Source: Macrostomum hystrix | Lineage: Eukaryota > Platyhelminthes > Macrostomidae | Assembly: GCA_950097015.1 (NCBI GenBank) | Contig: CATNEN010000034.1 | Span: 572,501-636,500, forward strand | Length of the DNA stretch: 64,000 nucleotides | Reading direction: 5' to 3' | In this document: piece after piece, positions 1 to 10,692 of the stretch | Position numbering within the stretch: the stretch's first letter is position 1 | How the letters are laid out: each line of letters opens with the position of its first letter | Translations under genes and position numbers: made by a program | Notes under the pieces: generated by a model | The model's database searches: none | What the model was told of the DNA's origin: nothing | Seen by the model: the letters and a program-made list of their open reading frames with translations, nothing else

Positions 1-87
1 ACGACAATGCTGAGTAACATTTTTGGACACACTCGTCTCAGGGCTTAAAGGTTAACTAGAAAACTATGAAATTGTATCTAAAAATGG

Positions 88-750
88 ATTGCTAGATGGA
101 GCTAGAAAGATTTACTAATTACTTGCTAGATGGAGCTAGAAAGATTTACTAATTACTTGCTAGATGGAGCTAGAAAGATTTACTAATTACTTGCTAGATG
201 GAGCTAGAAAGATCTACCAATTACTTGCTAGATGGAGCTAGAAAAATCTACCAATTACTAGCTAGATGGAGCTAGAAAGATTTACTAATTACTTGCTAGA
301 TGGAGCTAGAAAGATTTACTAATTACTTGCTAGATGGAGCTAGAAAGATTTACTAATTACTTGCTAGATGGAGCTAGAAAGATTTACTAATTACTTGCTA
401 GATGGAGCTAGAAAGATCTACCAATTACTTTCTAGATGGAGCTAGAAAGATCTACCAATTACTTGCTAGATGGAGCTAGAAAGATCTACCAATTACTTGC
501 TAGATGGAGCTAGAAAGATCTACCAATTACTTGCTAGATGGAGCTAGAAAAATCTACCAATTACTTTCTAGATGGAGCTAGAAAGATCTACCAATTACTT
601 TCTAGATGGAGCTAGAAAGATATACCAATTACTTGCTAGATGAAGCTGGAGAGATCTACCAATTACTTGCTAGATGGAGCTAGAAAGATCTACCAATTAC
701 TTGCTAGATGGAGCTGGAGAGATCTACCAATTACTTGCTAGATGGAGCCG
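88..750. repeat. 34-bp minisatellite, about 19 copies
   Basis: The unit begins TTGCTAGATGGAGCTAGAAA and continues GATTTACTAATTAC. Copies differ by a few substitutions (GATTTACTAAT versus GATCTACCAAT), and sub-types are clustered. It lies upstream of the first visible PH exon, probably in an intron of the GAB-like gene that begins outside the window. Confidence 0.95.
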
Positions 751-1027
751 AATAGATTTAGAAATGGACTTGCTAGTTTGTAGAGATCCCTAACAGAACA
801 GACAGTGAGATTGAATGAGTCTAGTACAGATCTTATCGGTTCATACTGCAGCTGTAGAAAGCGGCTGCGGCTTCACCGGACGCAGCGGTTATGCAGTCCG
901 CTGGTGCACAGATTCGCAATAAGATATACTTAATGGCTCTGTGCCAATTTATGCCAATTGCGAAATGGTGCATCAATCTGTGTGTTCAGCGTCCCCCGAA
1001 CAATGATTTATTTTTATCCACTGCCAG

Positions 1028-2315
1028 CACTGGCGCAAGCGTTACTTCGTGCTGACCAAAATCCAAGCGGATCGCTACCAGCTCTGTTACTATGGCGACG
1101 AGGCGCGCTGTGACCTGCGCGGCAGCATCGCACCGGAGTCCGTCAGCCAGCTGGCCACGATGGTGCCGCCGCCGATCCGTCTCGCCGCCACGCTGGGCCG
1201 CCAGCACAGGGCCGGGGTGCAGCAGCAGCGGCCCTTCTTCAGCCTGGCCTATCAGGACAGGGGCGAGCAGCGCATCCTGTACCTGCTGGCTGACAGCCAG
1301 GTGAGAGTCTAGCCATATCTTATTGTACATTTGAGCCCAAACCCTACTCCAATGTAGATATCCCAACCGCTAATGCTCCACAAACCCTACCCCAATGTAC
1401 ATACCCCAACCTCTAATGCTCCACAAGCCCTACCCCCAATGTACATACCCCAACATCTAATGCTCAACAAACCCTACTCGAGACCTACTTAAACCTCCCA
1501 ATGCTACATGACTGAAGGCTCTCCTAAATCCCTCGACAAGCAGCAAAAAAGGTCTTCCAAAACCGCCAATCGCAGGAGCAGATGCTCGCTTGGGCGGAGC
1601 AGCTAAGCGTCGCCTGCCGCTGCCGGAATCCGAACTCCGGAACTCAAGCGGCTTCGGCGACTCGAACCCGACGTCAAACTACGCCGCCCTCTCCGTCGCC
1701 GCCGCCGCCTCCTCTGTCGCTTTCTCCGTCGCCATCGCCAACGCCATCGCCTTTGCCCGTGGCTTCGGTTGATCAAGTGGACGGCAGTCGGGTCGATGAC
1801 AAGCCAACAACAACAGCAGCAGCAGCAGCTGCGGCAAGCGGAACGCACGAGTACGAAAATGTGTTCTCAGTAGGGCACAGAATCGGCAACTTCGGCGTTA
1901 GCCTGACAGCCGTGGGCGCGCAGCCACCTCCAACAAGGTAGACCGGCACATTATTTCTTAACAGGCCCGCTCAGCCTCACACTTTTACCATTCGAAATCT
2001 CACAGTCGAGATATATTTCTCTTCTTTTCTAGCTCTCTATTGTCTTCTACACCTCACAGATCGCTTTCTGCGGCTCAGAGCCAGCAGCAGCAGCAGCAGC
2101 TGAGGCTTCACTACGCAGTCCTTGATACACAGACTTCGTCAGGTCAGCTGAGGGTGGACTGCGGCAACGTCTGTCAGCCGTTGAGTCGTGGCAGCAGCAG
2201 CTTAAGCCGCAAAATCAGCAGCGGCGTCATCGAGTACACTGAGGTGGACGAGATGCGAACCAACGCCCTTGCTGAGCTGGGACGCAGCGCAGGTCGAGTG
2301 GCCGCCAAGCGTTGA
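1028..2315 (+). CDS. GAB-like PH-domain adaptor, 3' part (5' end outside window)
   Basis: Likely a multi-site docking protein acting below receptor tyrosine kinases at the membrane. Exons are 1028-1300, 1576-1937 and 2033-2315 (phase 0, then phase 2, stop TGA), giving 305 residues. The first exon opens inside a PH domain (HWRKRYFVL, later ILYLLADSQ). The second supplies the PH C-terminal helix with its conserved Trp ([10 protein letters not shown]), followed by a Pro/Ser/Thr-rich linker and HEYENV, a Y-x-N site of the Grb2-SH2 type. The last exon has a poly-Gln run, LHYAVLD and [17 protein letters not shown]. The tail resembles the SHP2-binding C-terminus of vertebrate GAB1/2 (VDYVVVDQQKTLAL). 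The N-terminus and any earlier exons lie beyond the left edge. An IRS- or FRS-type adaptor is the main alternative, but no PTB domain follows the PH domain here. Confidence 0.7.
1330..1490. repeat. About 51-bp repeat, 3 copies, in the GAB-like intron
   Basis: The unit contains CCCTACCCCAATGTACATAC and CCCCAACCTCTAATGCTCCA. It fills much of the 275-bp intron 1301-1575. Confidence 0.8.
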
Positions 2316-4123
2316 GGCTGTTGTGTCATTTATTCATAAAAGATGCAGAATATTCTGAAATACGATCTAGAATATTGAAGTCTGAAGTCCCGATAAGAAA
2401 TTCCTGTCCACGGTATTCAAATGTTTACGTGTTTTGCTGTCTGTCTCAATTTTTTTCATTACTTACTGTAATGCTAATGCGGGCACTATTGTACACGTAT
2501 CTATGAAGATTATATTATCCCTAAATAAGAATTCATTTATTCCCTGATGTAATCAGTTTTGTTCCTACCGTCCTTCGTGGAACAATTTTCATTATATTTG
2601 AAAATACATTGCATTTTTTTCTGCTGCATTCGTGCCTAGTTGTGAAAGCACATTCAGTAGTATGCGAAGAAATTAATAGAATGCAGTATATGTTTTAGCA
2701 ATATGATTTTACTATTAAATATTAATAAATAAGTTCAAATTTGCCAACCATATAAAACACATCGAGATTTTCGAATAAGACGCTTAATTGAATCTTCATC
2801 GAATTGATAAACTGAAGATATTCTAATCTGACTGTATTATTTACTTTAACTAATTTTTATGTTTAAATTAAAGCACAGATTAATCACAATAAGTTGTACT
2901 TGGACTTAAACAAAATTAAACGACTATCTGGTCTGGTAAAATTGCGAAAGTGACGATTTAAATATAAACAGGGGCAGCTCAGTTTGTAAGCATTCTTTGT
3001 ATCCGTTCTTACGAGTACAACCACTATTATTTGTTATTAGAGGTACTTACCTGATCTGGTCGGCATTTAGGGAGGAATGCATTATAAATTATTAGTAGCT
3101 TTGCGATAAAATCTATAACTTTCAGATACATATTTAAAATTAGTAACTACATTAAAAAGCATTGTGTACCGCACTGCCATAAAATTTAACTGAAAGAAGA
3201 AAAATAGCGCGCTTTCGGCATAAAAAAAGTACCAAGAGGGCATATTATAAACAAAAATGCTGCGATATCAGACGTATATTGAATCTCCTGTAAAAAATGC
3301 TTAATTTATGATAGCAGAGAACTTAATATGTTGATTGAAAGCTTTAATTTAGAATTTAAAAGCTCGATACGAATCTCTAGAGTCCTTAATTTAGTTTGAA
3401 TTTAATTTGCAACTTTTAGTTAGATTAAAACCATAAGTAGTCGTTGTCGAAGTACAAAGTTCTTGATATGTCAGTTTAAAGAAGTTTCTGCATTTATTGT
3501 CATTATGAAATTAAAGTTATTCATTTCAAGTTTTTTATTTTATAATTGTATATATAATGCATAGTTCTATAAATAATAACTATGGAATGTATATATTATA
3601 TACAATGTTCTATACATAACAAACAATATTATAATAGCAAGACTGAGGATATTATGTAGATTGTGATTTTCGATTTTTGGACCCATAAAAATTCATTTGG
3701 TAGTATATAGTTTTCAAATGTATAAATATACAGGCTAGTGAGCTTTAAAACTTAATAGCCTTTGTTTAGCATCTATTTTATTTTTTGGGGAATTTGAATT
3801 ATAGATTTTCACACAAAAAGGTTCAGATGTAGCTATGCTGTACTTAAATGCTTTTCTAATTTGTATAGCTGAGAGATAACATTCCATTCTAAGAAATTAA
3901 AGAAATATTGACAATTGTGTATAAAAGATGTACACAACAAAAAATAAATAAATTGTTCTGATAAAAAAATATCTTTTTATTTGAGTTTCTTTGCATCTGC
4001 ACTTAATTAAGGAAATGAAAAGCATTTGAAATAGTGTAGGCCCTAGTTCAATGTCAATTCTTAATTATATTGTGATTCTGTTACAACTAATACAGAAATT
4101 TAAATACAATGGCTTGATTCCAG
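2316..4123. other. AT-rich 3' UTR / intergenic stretch between GAB-like and PP2D1-like genes
   Basis: No coding signal is visible on either strand. The only feature is a pair of overlapping AATAAA hexamers at 3943-3952, followed about 170 bp later by the acceptor AG at 4122-4123 of the next gene. If the hexamers end the GAB-like transcript, its 3' UTR is about 1.6 kb. Confidence 0.5.
3943..3952 (+). terminator. Candidate polyadenylation signal for the GAB-like gene
   Basis: Two overlapping AATAAA hexamers in an A-rich stretch, the last strong candidate before the next gene on the same strand. Confidence 0.4.
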
Positions 4124-4133
4124 ATGAGATATG
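4122..4133 (+). promoter_or_regulatory. Candidate trans-splice (or 5'-UTR) acceptor before the PP2D1-like ATG
   Basis: GCTTGATTCCAG ends at 4123, seven bases before the start codon at 4131. An out-of-frame ATG at 4124 would be the first AUG in such a transcript, so either scanning skips it or the true 5' end differs. Confidence 0.4.
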
Positions 4134-6833
4134 CCAACCACAATCGAGGAGAAGTCAGAGCGCACAAACACACCGGCGGCTTCTGCAATCAGAGCCGAGG
4201 TAAACTCGCCACGAATGGAGGAACTGGAGAGAAAGCTGGTTGGCGTACGCCAGTGTGAGTTCTGTTCAATTTTTTAATTGAAGGACTTTATATCGAACAG
4301 GCAAACTAATTGATATTCCCATGTCTCGCATGCCGCAGACACACCAAACACGGAGATCAGCACGCCTCGCTGGAATCCAGACCTCAGTATCTACTGTCAC
4401 GCCTGCAGGCAGCTGGTCAGCGTTCGCGAGATTGTGCCTCACAAGCGCTACCACCGTGAGATTCGCCACTTCGGCATGGCCAGTAAGTGCGGCACGTTGA
4501 AGCTCCCAGCTAGTGCCAAAATTTGTCAGTTATCCCATTCTGTCGAATAATCCCGATCCTTCGGGATTCCTATCCCATCTATCTCATCATCAGATTAAAT
4601 TAAGTATTTAATCAGGTTTATCACAAATAAATCCGCTCAGCATGACCAGACGACTCAGTTATGCGACCAAGGTCCCGAGCTCGAATCCACCGCGAAGCCG
4701 CATTTATTTGGGGCAAAGTCGCAGAGAGAAGGCTGGGAGGGGGTGACTAGTTGTGAAATTTACGCCCCATCCGGGTCCTCTACGAATATTATTTGACTTT
4801 TTAAACCCACTCAATCATCGCTGCTCTCGCAGGCATCGTTGACCCGACACCGGATCAGCTGACGGCCGCCCGCCGGCACAAGGTGCTGCAGCTCCAGGAG
4901 CGAGTCGGCGGCAGCGCCTCGGTGCGGGCCATCGATCTGGAGCGGATCAACCAGCGCTACGCCTTCCTAAGGGCCTACCTGTTCGAAGAGAACCGCGGCC
5001 GCATGGTGCTGGCCTCCAGACCAGCCGAGCAGATTCCGGCGCACGATGTCGAAAGTGAGATGCGGGATTCATTTTGGGCACACATATTCGTTATATCCTA
5101 CTGATGAGTAGAATTGTAATTTTTTTAATTCCACTGTAACTTTCGCATTCCCAATCCCAAGGCCGCGGCCTACGCTGCTCGGTGCCCTTCGTTCTGGGCG
5201 CCGGCGCGGCCAGCTATCACAATCCCAGATTCGCCAAACGGCCGCGCGCCCTCGCCACCTACCAGGACTGGCTTGGCGGCGACCCGGCCAAGTGCTTTGT
5301 AGGCCTCTACGCCGGTCGCTACGGCGAGACGGCGGCCCACCTGGCCTCCGAGGAGCTGCACCATTTCCTGCTGTGCGAGCTGGCACGCTTTGATCCCAGG
5401 ACGCGATGCACCTGTGCCTTCAACATGACGGCCGGCGAGGCGGCAAAACTCGACTCGGCCGAGATTCATCGGCCGTCGACTGGAGGCACCTCGGCCAAGC
5501 AGCGGGAGCGGCTGCACTGGACCAGCGCCAACCTGGTGCACAGCGTCCTGCGAACCTGCGCCGAACGGCTGGACGAATTCGCGCTGGCCTATGCGCGCAG
5601 CAAAACACCGGACCTGCGCTGGTACGACGACGGCGAAGGCGAAGTCGGCGATGATGCCAACGTCGACGGCTGGGCGGAAAAAGTGTCGTCTGCGTTCGCC
5701 AAGGCGCTGGAGTACACTGACGGCCTGCTGAAGCGGGGCCAGGCCGAGTACTCGGCAGTCCGCTGGAGCGGCGCCTCGATTGGCGCTGTTCTGGTCAGGG
5801 CGGCCGACTGCGCCGAAGGCAAGGGCGAGGGCGAGGGCAAGAAAAATCGTGAGTGCTTGCCTGTGATTGGATTTCTTTCACATTAGCCGGGAATGTATAA
5901 GTCCATCAAGGAATGAATGTGTGCTAGCCCTCGAACGAACCGCATCTGTCACCAGGTCGACGTCACTTGGGTTGGCTGCACGCGGCGGCCTGTGGGGATA
6001 TCCAGCTGATTCTGGTGCGCAACAACCAGCCCCACGGCCTGGCCAACTCGTCGGCGAATAGCGGCATCGGTTTCCATGGCGACCCGGAACTGAAACGACG
6101 CATTAGCTGTCGACCAGATTGTCGCTGTGTGCCAATCGACGCCGAGTGTCAAGCGGTTGTCTTGGTTACAGCCGGGGTTACTGACATGCTGAATCCGTCA
6201 GAAATCTGCCAGCTGGTTGCCACTCATCTGCCGGTGAACCGGGTCAAGGTGAACAGCAGCCTGGATGACAGCGAGCGGCGGAGACTCTGCGGCACTGACA
6301 CTCGGGTATGAAATCGGCTTGGGGTCAACCTAAGACCAACCTGGGATTGGCTTGGGATCAGGTTGGGATCAACCCGGGATTAAGGTCAGAATCAGCATGG
6401 GATTAATACGAAAAGATCTCGAAAAACCGTAAAAAATATCATTTAGGCCTCATCATGGAGCCGCTCTTCAACGCCATCTACCACGTCGTCCTTTGAAGCT
6501 GCGGCGGCCGACGCAGCGAGCTCCAAGTCGTCGCCAACGGCACTCGGTGGTGCAGGTCTCGCTAGTCGCAAGGAAGAAATCGCCGACGACAGAAGCAGCG
6601 GTGCCGCCACGGCTACTACGGACTGGGAACTGGGCGATGGAGACAACGATCACGAGGTTGCGGACGGTGGCGAAGCCGAAGTTGAATGCTTGGAGGTCAG
6701 TCTAGCCGAGGAGGTGGCGAGGCGAGTGACTCAGGCCGCGCTGCTGGCAGGCAGTCAGGAGGATCTGGCCACGGCTGTGCTGCTGCTGCCTGCCGCCTTT
6801 CAGCCCGAATGGCGGCCACCGGGACCTTCTTGA
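4131..6833 (+). CDS. PP2D1: PP2C-like pseudophosphatase, PP2D1-like, with N-terminal zinc finger
   Basis: Six exons: 4131-4254, 4339-4482, 4833-5054, 5162-5848, 5956-6305 and 6447-6833. All joins keep frame, giving 637 residues, close to the roughly 630 of human PP2D1. Exon 2 carries a C2H2-like motif (CHACRQ, then HKRYH). Exons 4-6 follow a PP2C fold. GLYAGRYGETAAHLASEEL sits where active enzymes have the D-G-H-G-G metal loop. LHAAACGDIQLILV corresponds to the A-N-x-G-D-S strand, VVLVTAGVTDMLN to the A-C-D-G-x-W-D strand, and GSQEDLATAVLLL to the C-terminal G-S-x-D-N-x-T block. The metal-binding Asp residues of the D-G-H and D-G-x-W-D motifs are replaced, so catalysis is unlikely; a scaffold or regulatory role is inferred. 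Intron 2 holds a SINE fragment. The family call rests on memory of the motif pattern and length. Another degenerate PPM member, such as a TAB1 relative, is the alternative. Confidence 0.65.
4625..4790 (+). mobile_element. SINE family A, copy 1 (fragment, + orientation)
   Basis: It contains the Pol III B-box-like GGTCCCGAGCTCGAATCC and then GCATTTATTTGGGGC and GTGAAATTTACG, matching in order the other copies near 20.2, 32.6 and 45.4 kb. It lies in intron 2 of the PP2D1-like gene. Confidence 0.6.
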
Positions 6834-7079
6834 TTGGCCTCTGAGGCAAATGCACTTCATGCCTCAGAGACTGAAAAAGCAAACAGATTTTCTAGCTTTA
6901 TAGTTTACTTTTTGCTTGCCTAAAATCAATCAGCTAGCCCCATCTCTGATCCAGAATTTGCAGTCTAAAATTCTTACCCTTAAATTGCTCGTGTAAGCGT
7001 GCAAACGATACGTACTCGTAGATTTTTTCTGTATGTTCACTTTGACTGCAACTTTCAGTTTGAACCTTTACATAGATGG

Positions 7080-7085
7080 AATAAA
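7080..7085 (+). terminator. Candidate polyadenylation signal for the PP2D1-like gene
   Basis: AATAAA 247 bp after the stop codon and about 250 bp before the acceptor of the next gene on the same strand. Confidence 0.4.
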
Positions 7086-7330
7086 GAACACGTTCGTAGC
7101 CGCCAATCGGAATCGATTGATGATAGAATTGAAAACTAATTGTCTACTTGCCGCGATAGTTCGACGTTAGTAAACTCTCTTTAGAATGCATTATACAGAT
7201 GCATGATTTATAAGATGCTATTATACTCGTATCACTAAGACAGCCATAGACAATCGTTTCAGCCATTGAATCCAACCAGTCTGATTTGAGGTAGGAATTT
7301 ATGGGGTTCGCTGGCTGTTAAAGTGAATAA

Positions 7331-7342
7331 AATTTCAGAATG
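7331..7342 (+). promoter_or_regulatory. Splice acceptor one base before ATG of the Crypton-type gene
   Basis: AATAAAATTTCAG-A-ATG: the AG is at 7337-7338 and the ATG at 7340. The same AG-N-ATG arrangement occurs at two other genes in the window, suggesting spliced-leader addition. Confidence 0.45.
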
Positions 7343-8496
7343 GCTGAAATGCATCCGAAACTCAACCTAAACTACTTTCCGAACGAGCTTGTTAGCGGAT
7401 TAACAACAGAGGAGTTGACTAGTCAAGCTGAATTGTACGCAATGAACTATCTCGTGGAGAAAGTGATGTATGAGGACACTGACTGTCCAACGCTGGATGA
7501 GCTGTTCACTCTGCTGCTTTCAACAGAAGATACCATGAAGGAACTAGAAGCTATTGTTGGCCAGCAGTACGACGCAACGAAAGTTCAATCCACTGAGAAG
7601 CAAGAAGTTGCGGCTGTTCGTAAACTGAAGGCTTTTTTGACAGCCCATTCGTTTAATTGCGACATCGACAACTGTGATATTGCATATCTGGCTGAAAAAA
7701 CTAAAGTACTTTTACGCGACGCTACGTTAGGACGACAAGTCCTTCTATGCACCGACTACGCTTATCTGCTGGAGAGCTGGGCTCTTCCGGTATTTTCTGC
7801 GTGTTCCCCAGTTGAGCATCAACGAAAACGTCGCATTTGCGCAGGCAAATTTGGCACTGAAGGCTGTTGGCCGTCTGTTCCTTAAAGCCGGTGGGAGGAT
7901 CCAACATTCATTGTCGGTGCAATGATGAAGGCAATATCGACATCGGCTGGATTGTCCAAGGAGTACACATCGCATTGCATTCGACCGACTGTCATCTCTG
8001 ATCTTCACGAAGCTGGTTTTCGGTTGGAACAAATTTGCAAGATCACGGGTCACAAGGAGACCAAGACTGTTCAAAGGTTAGTACAAGTGAGATAGGTTTG
8101 TTAAACAGTAAATTTAATTTAGGCTACAATCTCAATGTACTATACATTATACTACACAGGTACCTGACGCATGGAAAGCGCAAGGCCACGGAGATGGCCA
8201 GCATGTCGGACGCTCTGACAGCTAGTCTCTACGGATCAAACGGCGGGGCCACTGAGGCTGCAAGGCCTGCAACACCCACAACGCCTGACCAATCTACCAG
8301 CGCTGTCCAGGAGCCGGGCCAACAGCGGGTCAAAACGAATGTCCGTAAATATGTCACCAAGTCGGCGATCGTGTCGGCCAGTGGGCATTCGATGCAGCAG
8401 ATTGAAGTGGAGTCCGCCAACGAAGGCAAGGGCGCTGCATTCACACTCAACTTCAATGGAAAAATTGACAACTGCGTGTTCAACTTCAAGCCTTAA
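7340..8496 (+). pseudogene. Crypton-type tyrosine recombinase (frame broken twice, one intact intron)
   Basis: The C-terminal segment has the tyrosine-recombinase signature in order: SHCIRPT (H-x-x-R), KITGHKETKT (G-H), then QRYL with the candidate nucleophile Tyr. It ends FTLNFNGKIDNCVFNF, the beta-rich end I associate with Cryptons. Reading starts at 7340, must shift by one base near 7730 into the frame carrying DDKSFYAPTTL and ending near 7890 (FLKAGG), then returns to the first frame at WEDPTF. Exon 1 ends at 8076 (CAAAG, then GTTAGT). An 83-bp intron (8077-8159) restores QRYL, and the stop is TAA at 8494-8496. The shifts compensate, so sequencing indels are as likely as decay. The intron and the acceptor before the ATG suggest transcription. 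It could be a domesticated gene or a relic. No element ends were identified. Confidence 0.65.
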
Positions 8497-10692
8497 GGCG
8501 TTATAATGAGTTGCAGTCATTTGAGCCAGCGTGCGGGAATGAAGGCAGTCGTGCAGGAATGAAATTTTGGCGCAGCTTGGATTATAACTTCAACTGTCGA
8601 ATAAATCGATCTTTCATCCAGTCTCTCCGAAGTGTCTGGCAAAACCAGCCACCGGCAGATATCGTTGGTTTCACTATAGTTTGCTCTGGCGTCCATAATA
8701 CATGGACGAAGGAAATTCCTTCAGCCACGACATAATACCGCTATTGTCATATTCTCAGGGCACGGCCGCTTCTCCCGTCATCGCTTCCTCCATGGCCAGA
8801 TACCAGGGGAGGAAACAGTGCCCTTTTTGCCAGTCCGCAAAACTGACACAAAGAATAGGCTTAAGAATAGGCAAAACAATCATAAAACAACAAATTTTTT
8901 TTCAGAAAAAAGAATTTTGGTATTGAAAAAGGACTTTTTAGAAAATAGTTTATTATTAAAAATTGAAAATTTTGAGAATTAAAAAAGCAAATTTTAAGCG
9001 ATTTTATCAGACAAAAAGATGTTATAACGTATCCAGCGATGCTGATAATTGCATGGATAGAAAAAATTCGTAACTTCGAGCCGCTGGTGGTAATTGTTTG
9101 TAAACCGAGTTAAATGCATAGCTATAACTGACAGAAGACAAGTACATGCCCGCAGGTTTGGCGCGGCTAAGGCCATACATACGCGTATTTAGTATTTAAG
9201 TCAGTTGCCCAGCATGTTTGTGAATCAATCAAAGCCAACAAACCGCCAACACTGTCCGAAAAGGACAAAAAGCACAAGCTATCGGTCGGGCATGGATAAC
9301 ATACAGTACTAACATTACAAAGTCTACGGTATATCGGAGTCCTTCCATGGCTAATGGAGCAGCTTGATTTAGCCAAGAATTGAAAATTCGGAAGTTGATC
9401 ACAGATCTAGTCATAATGCGGCATTAGGTGGTGCTTGCCACTGTGCTACATGGGATGACTCCAATAAAATCCCACGGGGAATGACTTACTGTTAACAAGA
9501 GAAAAGCATGCAATAGCGGTTGCTTGAAACACCGAGCAGGCTCAGCATCCTATTAAAGTATTGCATTAAATACAAGAGTTATGATAGGTATAAACTGGTC
9601 AAGCAATATCTACTTTTATAGTTGCTGCAGAACACGGTGTACAGAAATAAATAGCTACGTTAACAGGAGCATCATTGAGAATAACAAGTGTAATGTCTGG
9701 CACACTAAGATTCTTTTCCATGCTGCATACAGGTAGTAGAGTATGGTTAGACTGTTCAGAAAATTCGAAATACCTCTGAATAGGAGTTGAAAGCCTAGAC
9801 TTTCAAACCTTTGAATGTTGAAAATATTCACTTTGAATATCCAAAACAGTCATGGATAACAAAGCACACAATACGGACAGGAGTGAGTATGAAATGTAAG
9901 GAACACAATGCAAAATTCGTGACGTGGCAATTGGCAAACCACAAGACGCAAGCTACGGTAACAAATGGACACTTCTGATGGTCAAATGGTCGCTAAATAT
10001 TAGTTGTATTGCACCGGAGACATTTTGACGAAGCGCACTGGTGCAGGAGAATGGGACAGTAACAAAACAAAGGACAGTACATAATCGATACACTATTTCA
10101 CTAATATTGGATGGGCGGGAAACAAACTGACAAGTCATCAATAATTATTAGCACACGAATTGGTGGACAATTTAGAGTTAGCATAGAAAGAGAAAACAAA
10201 GGGAAGATGCGGATTTTACAAATAATATGAAGGGATTGCGTTTTGTACAGAGTGGCAGTCACTTCAGGCTTAGCTCTATTGAAAGCACGTAACATATACA
10301 AGAGGGATCTGGGGCGCAACGCAGCGCATTGGAAAGTAGCAATAGATTGGGAGGATAGAAGCAACAGGTACAGCGTGACAAACATTGCAAAGCGCGTCAC
10401 TGAAAGACTGCAGCCAACCGTAGATAAGTTACAAATAGTATTACTAGAGTTGAAAATCAGAGAATTAATTATGCGAATACGTTAAATAGCAACAAAATAA
10501 CCGTCTAGGAACAACTGCATCACATGTGTCCACTGCAGCAAGAACTAACAATAGTGCTTATAGAAGTAACTTTGTGCATGTCGACTTGCTTTAATTTCAA
10601 AAACCTAATGGACACTAGTAAAGCAACTACTCTTTGACGGGAAAACTACTGAGAAACACAGAGCAGTTATTTACACGCAATTTGCGATTTCG
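8497..10692. other. Intergenic region between convergent genes
   Basis: An AATAAA at 8600-8605 may end the Crypton-type transcript. On the other strand a variant signal ATTAAA (plus-strand TTTAAT at 10590-10595) lies about 100 bp beyond the DDX6 stop. The remainder is mixed-composition DNA without a convincing gene, array or element. Confidence 0.45.

Noticed and set aside
5069-5840. Minus-strand frames opposite the PP2C-like exon
   Set aside because: Shadows of a GC-rich exon whose plus frame has domain motifs and phase-matched splice sites.
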